This document shows, piece after piece, positions 13,321-25,500 of a stretch of 64,000 nt of DNA; within the stretch, counting starts at the first letter, position 1, and each line of letters begins with the position of its first letter. The DNA is from Bolinopsis microptera. Taxonomy: Eukaryota > Ctenophora > Tentaculata > Lobata > Bolinopsidae. The translations under genes and the position numbers were made by a program. A model generated the notes under the pieces. The model saw only the letters and a program-made list of their open reading frames with translations, searched no databases and had not been told where the DNA came from. The stretch lies in contig NC_087081.1 of NCBI RefSeq assembly GCF_026151205.1, positions 11,471,113-11,535,112 on the forward strand. Reading direction: 5' to 3'.

Positions 13321-13544
13321 TAAAACTGTGTACCTGTAAAACTGTGTACCTGTAAAACTGTGTACCTGTAAAACTGTGTACCTGTAAAACTGTGTACCTG
13401 TAAAACTGTGTACCTGTAAAACTGTGTACCTGTAAAACTGTGTACCTGTAAAACTGTGTACCTGTAAAACTGTGTACCTGTAAAACTGTGTACCTGTAAA
13501 ACTGTGTACCTGTAAAACTGTGTACCTGTAAAACTGTGTACCTG
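13321..13544. repeat. Minisatellite, 16-bp unit, 14 copies
   Basis: Fourteen essentially perfect copies of taaaactgtgtacctg, which is a very homogeneous array. There are no spacers of unique sequence. Confidence 0.95.
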
Positions 13545-13802
13545 TTGTCCTATTTGAAGGGGATTCGTTTGTAATCATAAGATACTGTATAATAGCTAAT
13601 CCATCTAAAGTTGTATTTGATGCAAAATGCTTCTTTTAGCAGTCTAGTTTATATTATGAATTAATTAGGTTATGAATGTAAAAATGGATTAGTTAGCCTT
13701 GGATAAATGATATTAATTTTCACTACAGTATTAAACGAGATAATAGTAACACTCAAACCTACACTCCTCACACTAAAACGGTGCTGGATGTGTGGCACTT
13801 AC

Positions 13803-14007
13803 ACACGTGATAACACGTGACTTACACACGTGATAACACGTGACTTACACACTTGGATAACACGTGACTTACACACTTGGATAACACGTGACTTACACAC
13901 TTGGATAACACGTGACTTACACACTTGGATAACACGTGACTTACACACTTGGATAACACGTGACTTACACACTTGGATAACACGTGACTTACACACTTGG
14001 ATAACAC
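13803..14007. repeat. Minisatellite, 23-24-bp unit with an E-box, about 9 copies
   Basis: Units of gataacacgtgacttacacacttg. The first two are the 23-bp variant ending acacgt. Every unit carries CACGTG. The array is interrupted at 14008 by a MITE and resumes at 14807 with one unit. Confidence 0.93.
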
Positions 14008-14806
14008 GGGGGTGATGCAACGTCAATTAATGTCAGTATTCCATAAAAACCCCAAACTGACATTGACATTAATTGACATTAATTGACATTAATCGACATT
14101 AATTGACATTAATTGACATTAATTGACATTAATTTGTCTTGAAATTTGAGATTATCATTATTCGATAAATATTCAAGATATTCACGTCTATGTAAGTTAG
14201 ACCGGTTCAAAAAAACAAAATGTCCTTGAATAATTATGAGTATGTTCTTATCTGTTGATCCTTAGCTTCAAAGACCACCAAACAAAATTTCAGCTTCCAA
14301 CTCTTCTATCTTCGGTCCCCACCGGCCACGCCCATATTTTATTGGTTTCTTATACAGGTAAAATATCTAGAATCGGCTTTTTTAGTATGAAGGAGTAATG
14401 TTAGCTGTTTAGATTCGTTATTCAAAATAAATGTCATGAAGGCATTTCGTTTAATGTGGGTTTTAAGTTCTGATGATGTTGAGAACCACGCCCTTGGATG
14501 GCCACGCCCATTTAAGAAAATTTAATTTCGGAAAACCGTATTATTTTAGTTTTATTGTTTAATGATCTGAATTTTTTCACATTTCACATTTCCATATGTG
14601 ATAGTAGTGAATAAATTGATGATATAAACGTTCTAAAGTGCTAAAAATATGGTAGAACTACATAATCTCTGGTCGAAAAATATCGTGTCAATTAATGTCA
14701 GTATTCCAAAATTTTGCAAAACTGACATTGACATTAATTGACATTAATTGACATTAATTGACATTAATTGACATTAATTGACATTAATTGACGTTGCATC
14801 ACCCCC
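14008..14806. mobile_element. MITE inserted in the E-box minisatellite
   Basis: The ends are inverted: GGGGGTGATGCAACGTCAAT at 14008 and the matching ATTGACGTTGCATCACCCCC ending at 14806. The 8-bp sequence GATAACAC abuts both ends (14000-14007 and 14807-14814), so insertion duplicated part of a minisatellite unit. Beside each end is a small hairpin (gtcaattaatgtcag against ctgacattgacattaattgac) and an array of the 10-bp unit gacattaatt (about 8 copies left, 6 right) in the same orientation. The interior has gccacgcccat twice and no open frame of note. The target-site length fits hAT- or Mutator-type non-autonomous elements; the superfamily is not settled. Confidence 0.75.
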
Positions 14807-14814
14807 GATAACAC

Positions 14815-16286
14815 GTGACTTACACAAAGTGAATTAGTGTTTAAAATCCAGAACCGGTTATTTGTGCATGCCTCTCTGCACCACAACCGGAGTAGAATGT
14901 ACGCATGCAAATGTAGTTACTCAGTACTCATTCCAATAAAATATGATTTATCCATCCATACAAAAGATTATTAAATATTACATATTATTGTACTTTGACA
15001 AGCAGGTTAAGTTAATATATTATATACATTTAGCCTGTTACTACAACCTGTGTTAACTGTTAACCACTAAATTTACAAACAAACATTTAATAGAATCAAT
15101 ACAATATTTCCTTCCACTCACACCACTTTATTTTATTCATAGTTCATGCCCTGTAAAAAGGGATTTAATTAAAGCGATTACTGTAATATTGTGTAATAAT
15201 TGTTGGCTGTGTGCCAAGATTATAACTACCTGGCACTCGTCCTAGTGGATTTCTGTGGAATATTCTTAAATTACCTCAAAGCAGCATTATATCTAGAGGC
15301 TAAATTCACGATCCAGTACATCACATAATAGCTTCGTGTAATTTATATGCATTTCCTGAACTGTGTGGTCTTATTGTTTTTGTTAGACATGTTGATGTAA
15401 GAGTTTTGGGTTTGTAACTGGACAGTATCGGGCACACGTACTAACAGTGTAGTTGTAGGAAATGGTTAACGTTTTGTTTCTACTTCAGGGGTAGTGCCTA
15501 GTGGGGGGACCCTGTAGACGCCGGTCCTTTCCTACTCTTGCTGTAATAGTTCAGTATGTTCAGGTCGCTGCACACATACTGTCATGTTGTTTTTGCTGTT
15601 ATCTGTGCTGTAAAGATGTATTGTGTACTGCAGATTGTTGGGATGAGATGAATATGAGATACAGAGGAATTTGTTTCCCTTTGAATCAATCAAACTAGAT
15701 GAATTGTTGTAAATACTGAGATCAAACTATCAATCTACTACAGGCTATCGTCAAACATGTTGCAAGGCGTCATCTTCAGTGACATAAGCCCTAAAAATTG
15801 TAAAAAGTTAGTAAAACCCAAAATTCCTTTAAAAATCTGAACACTCTTAAAACGGTTATAAAGTATGAGATACTGTATGAGATAAGTAATTGACTTGGTT
15901 TCTGACTGCTGCCTTGACTGGGGACTTCATTCCTGTGTCATGATATTATATGAATACTAATATTATTATAATTCATTACCACAAACTGTAGCAAGGGATC
16001 ATTACAATTCGACATTTATCCTTGAAAATTGCGAAAAAAAGCCACCGACACCCCCCGGCCCCCTCCCACGCCTTAACCCTTCCCCCATAAATCCAGAACA
16101 TGAAATTCGTTCACACGCTCCCTGGCCATAAGGTATCAGTTACTGATTTGTTTACCCAATATATTTCCTTATCCTAGTCACGACCCACAGCTTAACTTTT
16201 AACATATTTTGTAATATATCTCCGGTATATTGCATTCCTCAGCATTAGTTTGCGTTGTTGGTTGATTTATTGGTTGCGGGTCTTTG
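14815..16286. other. USP intron interior, nothing recognised
   Basis: AT-rich intron sequence. Short open frames, including one from 15501, have no splice or homology support. Confidence 0.5.
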
Positions 16287-16552
16287 TGATGCGGTAATCC
16301 AGGGTTTTACAGTAGGCGGTGCGGGAATCCAGAGTTTTACAGTAGGCGATGCAGTAATCCAGGGTTTTACAGTAGGCGATGCGGTAATCCAGGGTTTTGC
16401 AGTAGGCGATGCGGTAATCCAGGGTTTTACAGTAGGCGATGCGGTAATCCAGGGTTTTACAGTAGGCGATGCGGTAATTCAGGGTTTTACAGTAGGCGAT
16501 GCGGTAATCCAGGGTTTTACAGTAGGCGATGCGGTAATCCAGGGTTTTACAC
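16287..16552. repeat. Minisatellite, 30-bp unit, about 9 copies
   Basis: Units of gatgcggtaatccagggttt plus tacagtaggc. Because 30 is a multiple of 3 and the unit lacks stops in one frame, it produces a spurious open frame with a repeated DAVIQGFTVG peptide. Confidence 0.93.
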
Positions 16553-16863
16553 TTTTACTGTGTACAATGTAATTAGACATATAAGGTAAAGTTACCGTGT
16601 AATTATGAATTATTATACAGATTGTCCATAATATGTCAAAATATGATGGTCGTATAATTTATGTTATATGTATTAAACATTATGTATGTTTTGGAAGTTG
16701 TTACGTGGGTACTTGTTCTCCAATCTCTTTCATTCGTTCCCTACACTCGAACCATTACCATGGTCATCACCATAATCACCATTATTCAGGTTGGTTGGGT
16801 TGGGTCACCTAATCACCATAATTAGTAATGACATAAAGAACGCACCTGTGCGTGAATTTAGTT

Positions 16864-16977
16864 TTGGCTCAATTCCTAGTTCAATGTAAATGTGCTGACA
16901 TAATATGACTAATTTATGTAATAATCTAACCCAATCTAGGTTCATTTACAATTACATTGGACTAGGAATTGAGCCAA
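16864..16977. repeat. Short foldback, about 29-bp arms
   Basis: TTGGCTCAATTCCTAGTTCA at 16864 is mirrored by TGGACTAGGAATTGAGCCAA ending at 16977. The arms continue inward with atgtaaatg and catttacaat. It could be a tiny MITE; no clear target duplication is seen. Confidence 0.75.
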
Positions 16978-17154
16978 CTACTAGATTCGATCTTATATGT
17001 ACTGTTACAACGGATGTGGTTACTATGGTTACTATGGTTACTATGGTGGCTATGTACTGGACTAAATTTTCGCAAAATTCCAAGTTTTACTTTTAGGTGT
17101 AACGAAACGCTGACCTCTAAGTGTAGTGCTTTTAGTGCATTTCATTGTAATTAG

Positions 17155-17285
17155 GCATGTGACTAGGCATGTGACTCACATGTTACTAGCCATGTGAGTC
17201 ACACGTGACTAGGCTCTAGGCATGTGACTCACATGTGACTAGGCATGTGACTAAGCATGTGACTCTGTTACAGTCATGTGAATCT
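17155..17285. repeat. Degenerate catgtgact repeats
   Basis: About ten copies of catgtgact or its reverse complement (aggcatgtgact, cacatgtgact, agtcacacgtgact) in mixed orientation. Confidence 0.7.
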
Positions 17286-18306
<1,021 letters not shown>

Positions 18307-18362
18307 GCGCGTGTTGCAGGAAGTGCTGCACTTCTCCAATAATAGCTTACAGCAGGAGAACT

Positions 18363-18399
<37 letters not shown>

Positions 18400-18739
18400 A
18401 TTGTGCGTGTGCAGTACATTCGTGTGTGCTGTCTAGCTACATGTCGCATTTTTGTTGCTCTCTTTATTTTATGTCTGTAATTTGCTTGGTTTACTGGTAT
18501 GGGTGAGCTCTTAGTATTATACCACCCTTATCTGTAAGGTGAAATAATGAAGTGAAGGTGAAATAATGAGAACTCCTCGTCGCACTTTTTAACGTCAGAC
18601 CATATCTTGATGCCATGATAACACCCACTAAAGCATCCTTACATTTCCCTATAGGATATATATGTACATAATATCGTCACCCATTGGAGCTACTAATTAA
18701 CACCCTTATAGTAGTTATACCGAAATTAATTTTGCGTCT

Positions 18740-19935
18740 TTCAGCTTGTTCAGTTTAAATATAACGCGACATTTAAATTAAATGCGATATTATGCGGAAA
18801 CCTTATTATATCACCGTAACTTCATAACGCACGAAATATAATACGGAGGACTAGTCCACAAGGTTATACAACTTCTCTCAGATCACGCTTTCTTCCTTTG
18901 CGAGAGTATTAAGTTACAAATATTTAAATTGTGGTGATCGTTCTCCTGTATTATTTAATCTAGCTCGTCACTTCCCTCGCTCCCTCCGCAGCTATCTCGT
19001 GTGTGTGGGACTAGTATTAGAGTTGAACTGCGGGGGAGTGTTCCATAGATATCTTTATTTTTGATTGTGCACGATTCGGTTAAATGTTTTGGGTTCTGCT
19101 GTAATAGTTCTGGACATGTCCAGTGGGTATGTTTTTGATTTGCTTTAAATTTCACCAGTTTTTTCTGCATATGCTTTAAGACATAGTCCATCTGATGGCG
19201 CGTACATCCCAATATTCATCTTACTTTTTTGTCTCCTCCTGTATCAATATCTCTGGGAGGAAGGGAAAGTTGTAATTTGACAAAATTGATTTTCGTCGAC
19301 GGCATCACGATCTAGAATTAGCGTTATAAATTTACTCGAACGTTCTTCATCCTTCTTCAACCTTCTTTAAAACCTGTATAACTTACTTTCTCGGCCACAT
19401 TGCATCTATTAGTTTTCATTGTTCAGTTTAATATACCGCTAGTTAAACTTTAGGAAATATTAATCACAATTAAAGGCAAAATATATAAATATCACAAGTT
19501 TAACATTATAAACACAGCTTTTTTCCTTCTGGAAGTATTATGTTACTTAAAATTGTGATCTTCTCCTGTATTTTTATCCTATTTCACTCCTCACAATTTG
19601 GAACTTATGTTACTCGACATAAATTTTATTTTGATTATGACGATTCGGTTAAATTTTGGTTCTCTAATTTTTACATGCAGTGTATGTTTTTGAATTTTTA
19701 ATTCCACCATGGTTATCTCATATTGCTTTGGAGCATAGCCATTGATCGCTTACATACCAAATATCAATTACTTTTGTACCTTTCCTGTTACAAGTATCTA
19801 GAGAAATGAATAAAAATTGATTTTGTCACGGCATTACGTTTATTTAGCTATAGAATTTACCGAAACCTCAACATTCAACCTTCTTTAAAATGATAAACTT
19901 AGTTTTCGGTCAAGATTCTGACTTATTTCAACTAT
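18740..19935. repeat. Two diverged tandem copies of a 0.5-0.6-kb sequence
   Basis: The first copy (about 18740-19390) and second (about 19415-19935) share blocks in the same order: gttcagttta, ttctcctgtatt, cgattcggttaaat, gtatgtttttga, aaaattgatttt, caaccttctttaaaa. They differ by many substitutions and indels, so the duplication is old. An 85-codon minus-strand open frame in the first copy (18955-19212) is not conserved in the second. Nothing in it is recognised. It sits 0.6 kb upstream of the isoform B exon. Confidence 0.65.
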
Positions 19936-20575
19936 CTCTCGCTAAGTACACTACTTATATTCAGTATAATATAACAGTATTTAATGTGCGTAACCTCCCG
20001 GTTATCCAGACGTTAATACCCCCACTAAAGCTCTTCTAATGTCTACTGTCACGTAATTTCAGTTGTCTAGGTGTGTATGTCTCCCCACCGACAGAGGTCC
20101 CTAATTTATTTATTTTCTTTACTCTACTTAATCTACTTAACTTGCCCTGCTACGATGTTGTCATGTGAAGATTTACTGTCGTTTTGATGGCATTGTGACG
20201 CGAGCATTAATTTTTGATTAAGCTCAGACTCATGCTATGTTGCAGTAAACTATTACAAAGTTTCCATATATTGTGTGTATTGACCGCTAAACATATTTAA
20301 TTACAGTATATAAATAATATAGACCAGTATAATTGCATATCACTGTTTTGAAGTGGTACTATATATTGTGTGGGCTTGACAGATGAAATAGTGACATGTA
20401 TCTTATTCCAAAATGGGTAGAATATTCTGCCATTTTGGGAAGAATATTAACATCATCATCTCCCCACAAGTATTCTAACATTCTCACGATACTATTACTA
20501 CCTTTTAACTGATCACGCTCGTATCTTTACATCTAATAACCTTGATGGCATTATTACAGCTGTAGGGTCGGCTGA
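19936..20575 (+). promoter_or_regulatory. Region upstream of USP isoform B exon
   Basis: If 20576-21541 is an alternative first coding exon, its promoter or 5' UTR splice site lies here or further upstream. The only suggestive signal is the acceptor-like attacagctgtag just before 20566. No TATA or CCAAT arrangement stands out. Confidence 0.25.
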
Positions 20576-21541
20576 ATGAGTACGACATGTACGGAGCGCC
20601 CAGGGTCTGTCGCTAGGTCCCTGTCTCCCATCCAGTCGCCACCCCGCTCTCCTCACCCTTCTCCCCGGTCTCCTCATCTCCTCACTCCTAACTCAAGACC
20701 CTCTTCACGGCCTAACTCTCGACCAAACTCAAGGCCTAACTCAAGGCCTAATTCTCGACCTGCCTCTCCTGTTCATTCTAACTGCAGTGACTGCAGTATC
20801 TGTGTTGAATTAGCTGGTGATAATCACAAAGATGGTAGTAAGAGGGGAAATGTAGCCCTCATTGCACAGGCTATATTGTCGCCAATGTTTGGGAGGAAAG
20901 CTAAGAAAAGTGAAGCTAATGGAACTTGTGAGCGAAGTGCGCTGCAGAGTCCGTTACTAAAACGATCTGACAAGGTTACTAACGGGGGTATGACTAACGG
21001 AACTAACGGACACCACCACCACCATGAGAACGGTGATGAGAAGCCGACCAACAACGGGCTTCTCGGGGGAGATTCTGGAGCTGTCACTTCCTCTAGCTCT
21101 CCCAAAGACAAGAAATCTTCTAAATGGAGGTTAAAACTAAAAACAAATTCAAGCGAGGATAAAGGAGATAAGAGTAGCGAGACAAGTTCGTACTCTTCGC
21201 TCGAGAGTGGATCTGCGAAGAACAATGAAGGTTCTAGAACAGACAACAAAAGGAAGAAAATGGAGAAAACTAAGAAATCTCACTCTAGGGGCAGCAGCTT
21301 TGATTATCGGCTTTTCAAGGATATGTTCAAGATTTCACTGCCGAGGTCTTTGTCTGCTGGGGAATTGGGGAAGAAGGAAGAAAATTCAATAGCGGAAGTT
21401 GTGGATGAGGAAGATAAAAAGGCTATGAAATCTTCAAAATCTTCTTTAAAACTTAAGAACAGCTTCAAGGCACAGTTTAAGTCTAGTAAAACTAATTGTA
21501 GTGACATACCTGACGGGGAATCCGGCTTGTCGTCTTTACAG
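20576..21541 (+). CDS. USP2-like deubiquitinase, alternative first coding exon (isoform B)
   Basis: This 966-nt exon (322 codons) starts with ATG at 20576, directly after an in-frame TGA at 20573, and ends at a clear donor (cag/gtgggt) in phase 0. That matches the phase-0 start of the catalytic exon at 22587. The predicted N-terminus opens with Pro/Ser/Arg-rich repeats (RPNSRPNS units, about residues 40-63), then a Cys cluster (HSNCSDCSICVE, about 67-78), a short His run, and long Lys/Ser-rich stretches (KKSSKWRLKLK; KSSKSSLKLKNSFK). It is probably disordered. The upstream sequence ctgtag may be a 3' splice site, so a 5' UTR exon could lie further upstream. Because the frame is closed by a stop just before the ATG, this exon is best read as an alternative N-terminus to the 312-5029 exons rather than an extension of them. 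With the catalytic exons the protein would be about 659 residues. Confidence 0.75.
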
Positions 21542-22586
21542 GTGGGTGCTAAATATTCTTGTAGTCAGATTAATTTTGTAGTCAGTGAAATTCTAAAATT
21601 AGTGATGTTTTAAGTCACTGTTATTCAATGACCACTGATTTTTCTAATTGTTTGGTCACTGTAATTCTGGACCATCACGCGATTTCCAACTTTAAGTCCT
21701 TTTCCTACGTAAAGTCACTCAAGCTCTGTTTATGCAGTATTTGAGACTGCTCACTATGTACATATTCAATATTCATTGCTAAACGTACTACAAATTTAAT
21801 TCATGACCAAGTTAGACTGGATTCACACACAACACAGTATCATCCATACTGTTTACTGTTTACCTAGTCAAACAAATTATAATAAAGTCCAACCCTAAAC
21901 TTGGCCAGAAGACATTAATTTAAACTTAATCACTTAATTGAACTGGCCTCACGTACAGGATAATTAACGTGACGTCAGAGTCCTGTTCTTGGCAACTGCT
22001 CTTCAAAATAGAGCTCCTAAATTCAAGCCAAATTTTATTAAATGAGCGTCTGTGAATCATCCCACACAAATTTGTGTATAGGAGGGATTTTCTGTAAACA
22101 GAAAAATTCTTGTTAACTTTAAACCATATAAAGAGAGTTTCGTAACCTCAATTTTGTTTATGCATAGCAATGTTGCATTCAATATATTCTAAATTATCTA
22201 AATTCTTCACGTGGAACCTAAAATATATAACCATAGAATTCACAAACTGCATTCCTTAATATGTAAGAAACCTGTCAAGCTACAGACAAAACTTTAAACA
22301 CCAACCATTGTTTTTGATGGTACACGTACTTAAGTTCGACACGCACTCTAGTTCGACACGTACTGTAGTTTGTAGCTGTAGTTCGAGAAACCTTAAGGTT
22401 CGACTCTGTCGAACCTAAGTGCGCTACCTGGACTCAAGGACGACACGTACTAAAGTTCGACAAGAAAACTTCGACTGTCGAAATAGAGTACATTCTCACA
22501 TATCTTCTGCTGTATCCAATGAGGTCTAGTTGTCTATAGTGCGAACTAGAGTACATGAATCGTTTTTGACATACTGCTTATTTCAG
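21542..22586 (+). other. USP intron before the Cys-box exon
   Basis: Intron with one feature of note: a TTCGAC-rich hairpin repeat at about 22330-22460 that has a relative at 35785-35905. Confidence 0.6.
22330..22465. repeat. Dispersed hairpin repeat rich in TTCGAC, copy 1
   Basis: Contains taaggttcgactctgtcgaa followed by cctaagtgcgctacctggac, plus several gttcgacacg boxes. The same order of boxes recurs near 35.8 kb. The inner part can fold as a TTCGAC-GTCGAA stem. Confidence 0.7.
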
Positions 22587-25500
22587 GGTAACGGTTTGGT
22601 TGGTCTGAAGAATCTGGGAAATACTTGCTTCATGAACAGTATCCTGCAGTGTCTGTCACATTCTGCCCTGGTCCGGGAATACTTCCTGTCCAAGAAATAT
22701 AAGATGGATTTGAGTAACACCAGTAAAATGCAGGGTCGCCTTGCTGAAGGTTAGTTGGAAATTTTAGATTTTGTAACTAACTTGTTTTTGTGCTCTCACT
22801 GGTTTTTTATGTTTTTTTCAATCGTTTTTACGATTAGATCAATCATAATAATCTGTTATAATCTCAATGGCCATTGAGCAGTATAATAATATGCCAAATA
22901 TGTAATTTTATTTATAAATGATATGTACTATTACATATAATATATCGTTCGAAGTCCCCTCCCGATTGGTAAAAATGAACTTTTAAGTTGGCTGTGGAAC
23001 TACAGTGCAACATGAAATTCTTAACAGCCAAACCCAGACCAATTAATTACTTATAGAGTTTAAGAGTTTGCCTTCCGAAACTTATTAACTACGTAAAATT
23101 GTCCACTTATAAATGGGTCTGGAGATAGTTTCCCTGGAGTTTCACTCGCAGTAGTCTATATTTTGTGATATACTCCTGCTCAAAGTTTATCACGTTTCAA
23201 TATGTACATTTTGTACATTGGATATCCACTGTTGGCGGATATGTTATATTTATATGATTACTGCTGATCCTTGGCCCTTAACCCTACCATACTGTCCTAT
23301 ATAATTACATAATCACATAATTAATTATCTAATTATATAATTAATTACAGAGTTTGCGAGCCTGTTAAATGACATGTGGTCGGGAAGACACGATACAGTT
23401 TCACCGAACAAGTTCAAATCCGCTGTCGCAAAATCAGCTCCCCGCTTTGTTGGCTACAGGTATGCACTTCAATAACGTGACGTCACATGATCAATAGCGT
23501 GACGTCACGCGTTACATGATACATCACCACTGCACACATTCCCCACCTGGTATTACTTGTTGTCTGTAAAACACGGCGCTACAACTTCCTGCATGTCTTC
23601 TGTGACTATTCACCAAATTGTCGGCCTAATTCCATTTGTCTCTGATGGAGCTTCCACATTTTATGCGCTGCTTCTGGCACAATACCACACATTCCGGCAC
23701 AATACCACTCATTCCGGCACAATACCACTCATTCCGGCACAATACCACACATTCTTGTTTCCTGGAGCGTGTTGGGGGAATGAGTGATGCCTTCCCACAC
23801 ATCGCATAATACATCTCTAGTTAAATCAACATGTAGGTGACTATTGTATGCTATTTCTAAGCAATTATGCTATGTATTATGTGATGTATACCACGTACAT
23901 GATAGTAGCCATGGTGATCACGTGATATGCTGTTATATTAATTTGCTATTATATTAATATGCCTTATTCTCTACTCATTCTCTGCTGTCGCGTGGTGATG
24001 GAGATTGTATGTGGTAATTATATTTCATTCTTAAGAGACCATGGATCATTCTATATGATCCAGGGTGGATGGGAGGGTGCGTGTGTAGCGTGTGTAGCGT
24101 GGTAGCAAATGTAATCTAAACATGTAAATATATCAACATTTCATTAGCCAAGTATTGGATTGTACACTGTACACGATAATATAAGCCTGTATACACTACT
24201 GTATTGACTTTAGTCACAGATAGTACATGAATGTTATAAGTGTAAGCTATTTTTAACAACGCGGCTAATGTCACTGCTTTAAACAGAGACTCTTGGTAGG
24301 GAGGCGGCGTTTTCAGGCTCGCAATTATTAAGAGAGTTAGAGAGAACTTTTAATGAGGAGTGTAGTTAAATAAAGGGTAATGAGTGTGATGTTTGGTTTT
24401 AAAAGTGCACTATTCTTACTCAAAATAATTTATTATGAGTAAGAATAACCATGACCTGGTAATTTCATATTGTGGTCTGCAAAAATGCCTCATCATTAAA
24501 CAATTTGTAGAATGTATAATTTACACCCTGATAAGCAGTGGCCCCTCCCATAAAAATTACCCTTATTTGACGTCAACACTTGATTCTGTTCAGTAACTGA
24601 AAATACAGTGGTTAAGATAAGATAACTAACGGCAGAACATGACATGAAACTTACATGGGAATTGGGAAGTTTTAATTCGTTATCTGAAAATGACGCTGAA
24701 TAAACAAACTGACCACTTTACCACCACTTTACCACCACTTGACCACCACTTTACAGTTTACCACCACTTGACGTCAAACTTCCTTTCCTGAGTGAGATAA
24801 CTTCAGATTTCCTGAAAAATTCACCGACAATCAGTTATACACCGTTATTGTATCTACACTATACATAAGATGTATCCTATACATTAAATACTGTAAATTG
24901 TACTCTATTCTATATCCACACTGTCGAGTCATGAGATGATATCAGCGTGTTACATTTCTTATAATAACCACTTAATTGTAACTTATAGTAACACTCCTTA
25001 TCTTTTCTATTATTGTTCCAGTCTTCATTACCCTTTTTACCACCCTACATATAGCACATTATACATCGTATTCTGTAAGACGTACCTTTGTACATTGTAC
25101 AATAATTGGCACCCGCTCAACTTGCTAAATTACATGCACCTCAATTCAGACACGCAATTTAAATTGTACAGCCATCATTCATAACGAGAGAAATGTAAGA
25201 ATAGCTCATTGTCACTGTTTAAAAATTGCTTCTTATTATCTGTATTTGTCATGATGAGACAATCTGAGTATGTGACCAGAAGTTTTAAACTTGGCCGCTG
25301 TTTCAGTCAGCAGGATTCTCAAGAATTCCTTCGTTTCTTCATGGAGGGTCTTCACGAGGATCTGAACACAGGGAAGAAGGGAAAAAGAAAGATAGAAGAG
25401 CCCCCCAAAGGATATACGTGAGTGATGAATTATTGTAGGGGCTTAACACGTGTAGACTGCACTGTAGAGACATCGAAAATTTGATTTTTAAATTATCCGA

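Noticed and set aside
13321..16552. Regular direct repeats resembling CRISPR arrays
   Set aside because: The units are contiguous with no unique spacers, and the window is clearly eukaryotic with introns.
20824..21249. 141-codon minus-strand open frame
   Set aside because: It is the antisense shadow of the isoform B exon, whose + strand frame is supported by phase and splice donor.
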